This document shows positions 59,443-64,000 of a stretch of DNA of 64,000 bases, in pieces. The stretch is from Actinoplanes nipponensis (lineage in GTDB: Bacteria; Actinomycetota; Actinomycetes; Mycobacteriales; Micromonosporaceae): assembly GCF_016862275.1 (NCBI RefSeq), contig NZ_BOMQ01000047.1:1-64000 (forward strand). Reading direction: 5' to 3'. The notes below the pieces were generated by a model. It saw only the letters and a list, made by a program, of their open reading frames with translations, did no database searches and had not been told where the DNA came from. The translations under genes and the position numbers were made by a program. Position 1 is the first letter of the stretch, and the number at the start of each line of letters is the position of its first letter.

Positions 59443-59538
59443 GGCGGCGCTAGCACGGGACGACGCTGGCACGTGACGGCGCTGGCACCGGACGGCGCTG
59501 GCACCGGACGGCGCTGGCACGGGACGACGCTGGCACGT
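59443..59538. repeat. 16-base tandem repeat, six copies
   Basis: Consecutive units of the form GAC(G/A)(G/A)CGCTGGCAC(C/G)(G/T), with the first unit slightly diverged. Sixteen bases is not a multiple of three, so a coding origin is unlikely. Confidence 0.88.
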
Positions 59539-59728
59539 GCGCGAGACAACGCGCCGCCGTAACGATGAGCGGCACAACGCGAATCGCGCGACAGCCGGCG
59601 CCGATGGCACGCACCAACCACAACCCACGGCACCCAGCCCCACCACACCGAGGCTTGGAGGCGGAGATGCCCCACCCAGGAACCCAAACCCCGGCGGGAC
59701 CGCAATCAGATCCAGGAAAAACCCCGGA

Positions 59729-60328
59729 TCAACCGCCCACCCGCAACAACCTCGCGGAGAGATGCGGCACCAACGTCTCCCCCATCCCCGACATCTCGTG
59801 CGCATAGAGCAGCGCCCCGTCGACGATGCCGAACAGCCGGTGCCCGGCCGTCACCTCCTGCGCGGACGGCGTACGCACGACCGCGTCCGTCACCATCTCC
59901 AGCCGCGTCCCGGCGACCCGCCCGATGTAGAGCTCCATCACGCCGTCCGGCGTCATCATGGTGGCTTCCATCTCGTCGCCCGGCCGGTCGTCGACCAGCA
60001 CGGGCCGCCACCAGCCGGTCTCCCGGTCGGCCATCCGCACCGGACGGGAGTCGGCGTCGAGGATCCAGATGCGCGACTCGTACGACAGGAACGGCCGCCC
60101 GTCGTGGCTGATCCGGACCTCCTGGGCGAAGTCGAAGTCCTCGGGCGCCGGGAAGCCGCCCTGCCCGCGTCCGCGCCACAACCCGATGAACGGCAGCAGG
60201 CCCAGCAGCGCCGGGTGCAGGTCCGGCCCCTGCCGCAGGTCGTGCGTGTCCTCGTAGGGGTACGCCTCGACCGGCGGCGCGTTCAGCCAGGGCGGCGGGC
60301 CCAGCGGGTTTTCCGTCTCACTGCTCAC
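59729..60328 (-). CDS. Nitrobindin-type heme-binding beta-barrel protein
   Basis: 199 residues of the FABP-like/nitrobindin group. Signature GLLPFIGLWRGRGQGGFP followed by FDFAQEVRISHDGRPFLSYE, and RMADRETGWWRPVL. The C-terminal HEMSGMGETLVPHLSARLLR may supply the axial heme His. GTG at 60328 is chosen because it overlaps the stop of the small upstream gene and has AGGGGA before it. Members bind heme and react with nitric oxide or peroxynitrite. Confidence 0.9.
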   Translation of the reverse strand: MSSETENPLGPPPWLNAPPVEAYPYEDTHDLRQGPDLHPALLGLLPFIGLWRGRGQGGFPAPEDFDFAQEVRISHDGRPFLSYESRIWILDADSRPVRMADRETGWWRPVLVDDRPGDEMEATMMTPDGVMELYIGRVAGTRLEMVTDAVVRTPSAQEVTAGHRLFGIVDGALLYAHEMSGMGETLVPHLSARLLRVGG

Positions 60329-60429
60329 CAGCGTCCCCTTGCAATGCGCATCGCCAGATAGCCCAAACCGCCGGCCAGCCCGCCGAAACCGGCGACCAGC
60401 AGACTCACGAACCCGACCTCGGTAACCAT
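60325..60429 (-). CDS. 34-residue single-helix membrane peptide
   Basis: A short open frame from ATG 60429 encodes MVTEVGFVSLLVAGFGGLAG and then GLGYLAMRIARGRW: one hydrophobic helix and a basic end, as in many real small membrane proteins. Its stop overlaps the nitrobindin GTG, suggesting coupled translation. No family known to me; support comes from composition and position. Confidence 0.6.
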   Translation of the reverse strand: MVTEVGFVSLLVAGFGGLAGGLGYLAMRIARGRW

Positions 60430-60455
60430 GACCGGCCCATCCTATGCTGACGTTC

Positions 60456-60818
60456 ATGGCCCGCTTGCTCGTCGTCAAGGCAACCGCCGGCGCGGACGCC
60501 CCGGAGCGTTGCTCGCAGGCGTTCACCGTGGCCGGCACCGCCGCCGCGTCCGGGGTGGACGTGTCGTTCTGGCTGACCGGGGAGTCGACCTGGTTCGCGC
60601 TGCCGGACCGGGCCGCCGAGTTCGAGTTGCCGCACGCGGCGCCGCTGCCGGACCTGCTGAACCTGCTGCTCGGTAACGGCCGGGTGACCGCGTGCACGCA
60701 GTGCGCCGCCCGCCGGGGCATCGGCCCGGACGACGTTCTGCCCGGCATCCGCATCGCCGGCGCCGCGGTGTTCGTCGAGGAGATCATGTCCGAGGGCGCG
60801 CAGGCGGTCGTCTACTGA
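60456..60818 (+). CDS. DsrE-family protein
   Basis: 120 residues: MARLLVVKATAGADAPERCS, then VAGTAAASGVDVSFWLTGES and ACTQCAARRGIGPDDVLPGI with a Cys pair (CTQC) where the family often has its sulfur-carrying Cys. Role in sulfur transfer is possible but untested. I use ATG at 60456 because TATGCT at 60443-60448 looks like a -10 and an ATG at 60444 would lie in it. Confidence 0.85.
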   Translation: MARLLVVKATAGADAPERCSQAFTVAGTAAASGVDVSFWLTGESTWFALPDRAAEFELPHAAPLPDLLNLLLGNGRVTACTQCAARRGIGPDDVLPGIRIAGAAVFVEEIMSEGAQAVVY

Positions 60819-60882
60819 CGCGGATGCAACCGCCCGGGGCCTGAGATGAACCAGGCGCTGGTGGTGCCCGGCCGGCCGACGC

Positions 60883-60901
60883 CACCCGCGCAGTGCGGGT
60901 G
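60883..60901 (-). terminator. Hairpin between convergent DsrE and hypothetical gene
   Basis: CACCCGC and GCGGGTG form a seven-base stem around GCAGT, shortly after the minus-strand stop at 60909. Confidence 0.6.
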
Positions 60902-60908
60902 ACCCCGG

Positions 60909-61790
60909 TCAGCCGCAGCCGGTGGTCGCGCTGACCCGCGCGGTGCCCTCGCCCTCGACAACCACCACGGACGTGTCGCCCGTGCGGTAGGCCCAGTCGT
61001 GCGGGTCGGCCTGTACGACCACCGCGCCGGGGACCGTGCCCCGCAGCACCGGCCCGAGGTCGGCCGGCGCGGGGAACTCGGCGGAGGTGACCGTGCGGGC
61101 CGTCCGGGCGCCGCCCGGGCAGGCGATCTCGGTGCTGGTCGCGCCGGCCGGGCTGCCGTTGAGCGTGCGCAGGGCGGCGGTGAGCGCCGCCGGCAGCTCG
61201 GTCGCGGCCCGCGGGGTGGGCGCGAGGTCGACGCCGTCGGCGAGGGGACGGCAGCCCGTCGACACGCGCAGGCTGAGGACCCGCGCGTCCGAGTCCGCCG
61301 TGGCCTCTATGCCCACGAACTCTCCGGCGTCGGCCCGCAGGCCGTACCGGGTGCCGGCGGCGTTGTGCCGCGCGGTCGCCGCGTATCCGGCCGGCAGCGC
61401 CCGCGCGATCTCCTCGAGGGTGACCGGGGCCTGACCCGCCCGGACCCGGACGCTGACCTCGCGGCTGGCCTCGACGCCCTCCCGCACGGGGGTGAGCGCG
61501 CAGTCCCGGTCGAAGCGCAGCTCGCCGAGGGTGACCGTTCGGGTGCCGGCGTCGGCGGCGGCCAGCAGGGAACCGGTCGCCCGGGCCAGCACCGGCAGCG
61601 CCTGGGCGATGGTGCGCTGCTCCGGCACGGTCGGCGGATCGTGCCGCACGGACCAGGCGGCGAACCCGGCCAGCGCCAGCGCCCAGGCCGCCACCACGGC
61701 GGTCAGCCACGGGCGCCACCGGCGCCGCTCGGGGGCCGGGGGCGGCGCGGCGGGGTGGTACTGGTACCCGGGGACGGTCACGGCAGCCAT
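60909..61790 (-). CDS. Unknown membrane-anchored protein
   Basis: 293 residues. A Pro/Tyr-rich cytoplasmic start (VPGYQYHPAAPPPAPERRRW) leads into one membrane helix (WLTAVVAAWALALAGFAAWS); the rest is probably outside the cell with Cys residues (FDRDCALTP, STGCRP, IACPGG, ATTGCG) that may form disulfides. ATG at 61790. No family recognised. Confidence 0.8.
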   Translation of the reverse strand: MAAVTVPGYQYHPAAPPPAPERRRWRPWLTAVVAAWALALAGFAAWSVRHDPPTVPEQRTIAQALPVLARATGSLLAAADAGTRTVTLGELRFDRDCALTPVREGVEASREVSVRVRAGQAPVTLEEIARALPAGYAATARHNAAGTRYGLRADAGEFVGIEATADSDARVLSLRVSTGCRPLADGVDLAPTPRAATELPAALTAALRTLNGSPAGATSTEIACPGGARTARTVTSAEFPAPADLGPVLRGTVPGAVVVQADPHDWAYRTGDTSVVVVEGEGTARVSATTGCG

Positions 61791-61800
61791 GCTCGCACGA

Positions 61801-61835
61801 CGAGGGGCGGGACCCGGTGCGGGTCCCGCCCCTCG
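61801..61835 (-). terminator. Perfect terminator hairpin after the sseC-type gene
   Basis: CGAGGGGCGGGACCC and its exact complement flank a five-base loop, 20 bases beyond the minus-strand stop at 61855. Confidence 0.85.
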
Positions 61836-61854
61836 TGCCCGGAGCATGGGTGGA

Positions 61855-62199
61855 TCAGGAGCTGACGCTGACCCCGACCTCGTTGACGCCGCGGGTGGCG
61901 TCCACGGTCAGGTCGCCGTTGCCGTGGCGGGACAGCGCCCGCAGGGTCCAGGACCCCGGCGCCGCGAAGAAGCGGAACACCCCCTGCGGGGAGGTCACCA
62001 CCTCCGCCGTGAACTCGCCGGAGGCGTCGAGCAGGCGGACGTACGCGCCGCCCACCGCCTCACCGTCGGCGTTGGTCACGACGCCCGTGATCACGGTTTC
62101 CTTCTGCAGGTCGACGCTGGCCGGGATGGGAGCCGACTGGTCGGGCGCGGCGCAGCCGTCCGCGATGTTGGAGGCCGCGGTGTTCGAGGGAGAAGTCAT
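61855..62199 (-). CDS. sseC: DUF1416 (SseC-type) protein
   Basis: 114 residues: a short N-terminal part with one Cys (DGCAAPDQSAPIPASVDLQ) and a carboxypeptidase-regulatory-like beta domain (TVITGVVTNADGEAVGGAYV, VFRFFAAPGSWTLRALSRHG). It matches the SseC proteins that follow thiosulfate sulfurtransferase CysA in mycobacteria. Role in sulfur metabolism assumed from that pairing. Starts two bases after the sulfurtransferase stop. Confidence 0.9.
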   Translation of the reverse strand: MTSPSNTAASNIADGCAAPDQSAPIPASVDLQKETVITGVVTNADGEAVGGAYVRLLDASGEFTAEVVTSPQGVFRFFAAPGSWTLRALSRHGNGDLTVDATRGVNEVGVSVSS

Positions 62200-62201
62200 G
62201 A

Positions 62202-63050
62202 TCAGGCCTTCCCGGGCTCGTCGCCGAGGGCGATCGGCACGCCGATGAGCGAGCCGTACTCGGTCCAGGAGCCGTCGTAGTTCTTCACGTTCTCGTGGCC
62301 GAGCAGCTCCTTGAGCACGAACCAGGTGTGCGAGGAACGCTCGCCGATGCGGCAGTAGGCGATGGTGTCCTTGCTGCCGTCCAGGCCGGCGTCGCCGTAG
62401 ATCTTGGCGAGCTCGTCGTCGGACTTGAAGGTGCCGTCCTCGTTGGCCGCCTTGCTCCACGGCACGCTGAGCGCGGTCGGGATGTGGCCGGCGCGCTGCG
62501 ACTGCTCCTGCGGCAGGTGCGCCGGGGCGAGCAGCCGGCCGGCGAACTCGTCGGGGCTGCGCACGTCGACGAGGTTCTTGACCCCGATGGCCTGCACGAC
62601 CTCGTCGCGGAAGGCGCGGATCGACAGGTCGGGCGCGGACGCCTGGTACTGCGTCGCGGCGCGGACCGGGACGTCCTTGTTGTACGGACGGGCGTCGAGC
62701 TCCCACTTCTTGCGGCCACCGTCGATCAGCTTGACGTCGCGGTGCCCGTAGAGCTTGAAGTACCAGTACGCGTACGCCGCGAACCAGTTGTTGTTGCCGC
62801 CGTAGAGGACGACGGTGTCGTCGTTGGCGATGCCCTTCTCCGACAGCAGCGCGGAGAACTGCTCCTGGTTGACGAAGTCCCGGCGCACCGGGTCCTGCAG
62901 GTCGGTCTTCCAGTCGATCTTCACGGCGCCGGGGATGTGACCGCCGTCGTAGGCGGAGGTGTCCTCGTCGACCTCGACGAAGACCACGCCCGGCGCGTCG
63001 AGATTCTTTTCGGCCCAGTCGGCAGATACGAGCGCGGTGTCGCGACTCAT
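62202..63050 (-). CDS. Thiosulfate sulfurtransferase (two-domain rhodanese)
   Basis: 282 residues. Inactive N-terminal rhodanese domain (FVEVDEDTSAYDGGHIPGAV) and active C-terminal domain (VDVRSPDEFAGRLLAP, Cys233 in AYCRIGERSSHTWFVLKELL). It transfers sulfane sulfur to acceptors such as cyanide or thiols; equivalent to mycobacterial CysA2/SseA. A cysteine-rich leader peptide lies upstream, suggesting control by cysteine supply. Confidence 0.95.
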   Translation of the reverse strand: MSRDTALVSADWAEKNLDAPGVVFVEVDEDTSAYDGGHIPGAVKIDWKTDLQDPVRRDFVNQEQFSALLSEKGIANDDTVVLYGGNNNWFAAYAYWYFKLYGHRDVKLIDGGRKKWELDARPYNKDVPVRAATQYQASAPDLSIRAFRDEVVQAIGVKNLVDVRSPDEFAGRLLAPAHLPQEQSQRAGHIPTALSVPWSKAANEDGTFKSDDELAKIYGDAGLDGSKDTIAYCRIGERSSHTWFVLKELLGHENVKNYDGSWTEYGSLIGVPIALGDEPGKA

Positions 63051-63104
63051 CGGAGTACTCCCTTGTCAGGTGAGGATGGGGGTGAGTCGACGCGCGGAGA
63101 TTGG

Positions 63105-63159
63105 GTCGCACCCCGCGCGGGACCCTTGCGGAAACGGATCACGTTGGGTTGGGTGCGAC
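63105..63159 (-). promoter_or_regulatory. Inverted repeat in the sulfurtransferase leader
   Basis: GTCGCACCC and GGGTGCGAC form a nine-base stem with a 37-base loop, between the leader peptide and the sulfurtransferase gene. It could be one of the alternative structures of an attenuator. Confidence 0.45.
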
Positions 63160-63207
63160 GGCGCCACTGCCGGGCGGATCAGAACGTGCGCAGCTGGAAT
63201 GGCCCCG

Positions 63208-63285
63208 TCAGATGACAGGGCGACACAGGCAGGCGGCCACGCGGCACAGGTCGACCGCGCGCCTTTTGGTGAGCAGCAGGCTCAT
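63208..63285 (-). CDS. Cysteine-rich leader peptide (25 residues)
   Basis: ATG at 63285 opens a 25-residue frame, MSLLLTKRRAVDL followed by CRVAACLCRPVI, with three Cys and a basic KRR run, ending 157 bases before the sulfurtransferase. The M-x-x-L-x-L-x-R-R-x-V-D-L-x-R form is typical of leader peptides before actinobacterial sulfur and cysteine genes, some of which stall on cysteine codons. TAGGGT about 12 bases upstream may be the -10 of a leaderless message. Confidence 0.8.
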   Translation of the reverse strand: MSLLLTKRRAVDLCRVAACLCRPVI

Positions 63286-63354
63286 GAACGCGACCCTACC
63301 AGCGGGTCCACGGCTCGGAACACTGTCAACCACCATCCGGGAATGCGTCCGCCG

Positions 63355-64000
63355 TCACAGTCCGCCCGAACTCAGCGACACGTTGCTCGCCCCGGTGGTG
63401 ACGAACAGGCCGTCGGCCCGCGGCTCGACCTTCTGCACTTTCAGGCCCAGCGGCAGGGCGGGCACCTTGAGGTCGAAGGCGAGCTGCTTCACGTAATTGT
63501 TGATCAGGGTGCGCATCAGCGGGATGTTCGGCAGCCCCTCGGCGGTGACGTCGGCGAACGTCACGTTGACGACGCCGTTCTTGACCGCCAGGTTGGCCGT
63601 GCCGGTGGCGTTGAAGGTCTGGCCCAGCGCCTCGAACGGCGCGGCCCCGACCAGCTTGCCGTCGCGGGCGCTGAGCTTGAGACCCTGCTGGCCGATCAGG
63701 TCGGCCAGGTCGGCGTAGCTGAGGGTGCCGACGCCGGTGACCGTGCCGGCCACGATGTCGCCGTTGCCGGAACGCACGGTGTCCAGCGGCGCGGCCACGT
63801 CCTTGGCCCGGATGTCGAGGCGGGCCATCTTGATGTTCTTGCCGTTGCCGGCCGGCCCGGAGAAGTCCTTCAGCAGGATCTTGATCTCCTGGTAGTTGCC
63901 CCGCGCCACCTGGGTCAGGAAGGGCACGCCCTCGATGGTCACGTCCGGCTTCTCGGCGGTGGCCTTCTGCTCGGTGAGCTGCTGGGCGACCCGGTCGCCG
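63355..64000 (-). CDS. DUF2993/LmeA-family phospholipid-binding protein (N-terminus beyond window)
   Basis: At least 215 residues of the DUF2993 family: VTIEGVPFLTQVARGNYQEI, IRAKDVAAPLDTVRSGNGDI, LSYADLADLIGQQGLKLSA and the C-terminal LPLGLKVQKVEPRADGLFVT. The mycobacterial member LmeA works in lipomannan elongation in the periplasm. The N-terminus, including any signal peptide, lies beyond 64000. Confidence 0.9.
   Translation of the reverse strand, partial: GDRVAQQLTEQKATAEKPDVTIEGVPFLTQVARGNYQEIKILLKDFSGPAGNGKNIKMARLDIRAKDVAAPLDTVRSGNGDIVAGTVTGVGTLSYADLADLIGQQGLKLSARDGKLVGAAPFEALGQTFNATGTANLAVKNGVVNVTFADVTAEGLPNIPLMRTLINNYVKQLAFDLKVPALPLGLKVQKVEPRADGLFVTTGASNVSLSSGGL

Larger units (their letters stand above)
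58379..59728. other. Gene-free repeat island
   Basis: About 1350 bases without a credible gene. In order: two and a half 34-base tandem units; the first copy of a 221-base hairpin element; a C-rich low-complexity stretch; a tetranucleotide tract; the second copy of the element; six 16-base tandem units; and about 190 bases of unremarkable DNA. Apparent open frames across it have Arg/Pro/His/Ala-only composition or run through the repeats in several frames. Confidence 0.8.

Noticed and set aside
58696..59476. Long open frames across the C-rich stretch
   Set aside because: Several overlapping frames on both strands consist mainly of Arg, Pro, Ala and His and run through the repeats, which is expected of GC-rich low-complexity DNA without stops.

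Overview
The window is high-GC, actinobacterial DNA with many GTG and TTG starts. It looks like a zoospore-forming Micromonosporaceae, most likely Actinoplanes or a close relative. The main reason is a single 33-gene flagellar cluster running from csrA to an flhF-like gene. It has no fliQ, and most of its units are preceded by CTCA-N16/17-GCCGAA-type promoters. From memory, both the 33-gene organisation with a displaced fliQ and this promoter were described for Actinoplanes missouriensis. No tRNA, rRNA, CRISPR array or intact insertion sequence was seen.

Layout. 1-1100: 3' part of a chemoreceptor gene (minus strand). 1293-2135: secreted SH3-M23 peptidase. 2239-5791 (minus): csrA, fliW, flgL, flgK, flgN. 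6043-32502 (plus): filament and cap (fliC, fliD, fliS), rod, MS ring, switch and export ATPase (flgB, flgC, fliE, fliF, fliG, fliH, fliI), then fliJ, a peptidoglycan hydrolase and fliK, then hook (flgD, flgE), flbD and stator (motA, motB, fliL), then switch and export gate (fliM, fliN, fliO, fliP, fliR, flhB, flhA) and a degenerate flhF. 32506-35106: two membrane proteins and a sulfotransferase. 35152-42578 (minus): a chemotaxis operon, cheA-cheW-unknown-cheB-cheR-cheY-cheX-cheY-cheX-like. 42664-44299: an OmpR-type regulator divergent from a histidine kinase whose ATPase half is eroded.

From 44.4 kb the content is ordinary actinobacterial chromosome: CAP-domain protein, murB, a mycothiol-type enzyme, a GH1 beta-glucosidase with a LacI regulator, several envelope proteins, a DUF2516-hbhA-XRE block that matches the mycobacterial Rv0476-Rv0474 order, asparaginase with a BKACE enzyme, ygfZ, a Fur-family regulator, and a class IV aminotransferase. 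58.4-59.7 kb has no credible gene. It is packed with repeats, including two copies of a roughly 221-bp element with three nested hairpins. The end carries nitrobindin, a 34-residue membrane peptide, DsrE, and a rhodanese-sseC operon behind a cysteine-rich leader peptide. The last gene is a truncated DUF2993/LmeA-type gene.

How it fits together. The shared FliA-type promoter would switch on structural, export, stator and chemotaxis genes together. Next to several of these promoters are direct repeats resembling the published TcrA box, GCA(A/C)CCG-N4-GCA(A/C)CCG. The OmpR-type regulator beside the che operon is a candidate for the protein that binds them. Points that deserve attention are the missing fliQ, flgF/flgG and fliA, an FlhF without GTPase motifs, a FliM without the usual CheY-docking peptide, an unknown 290-residue protein inside the che operon, and the repeat island.
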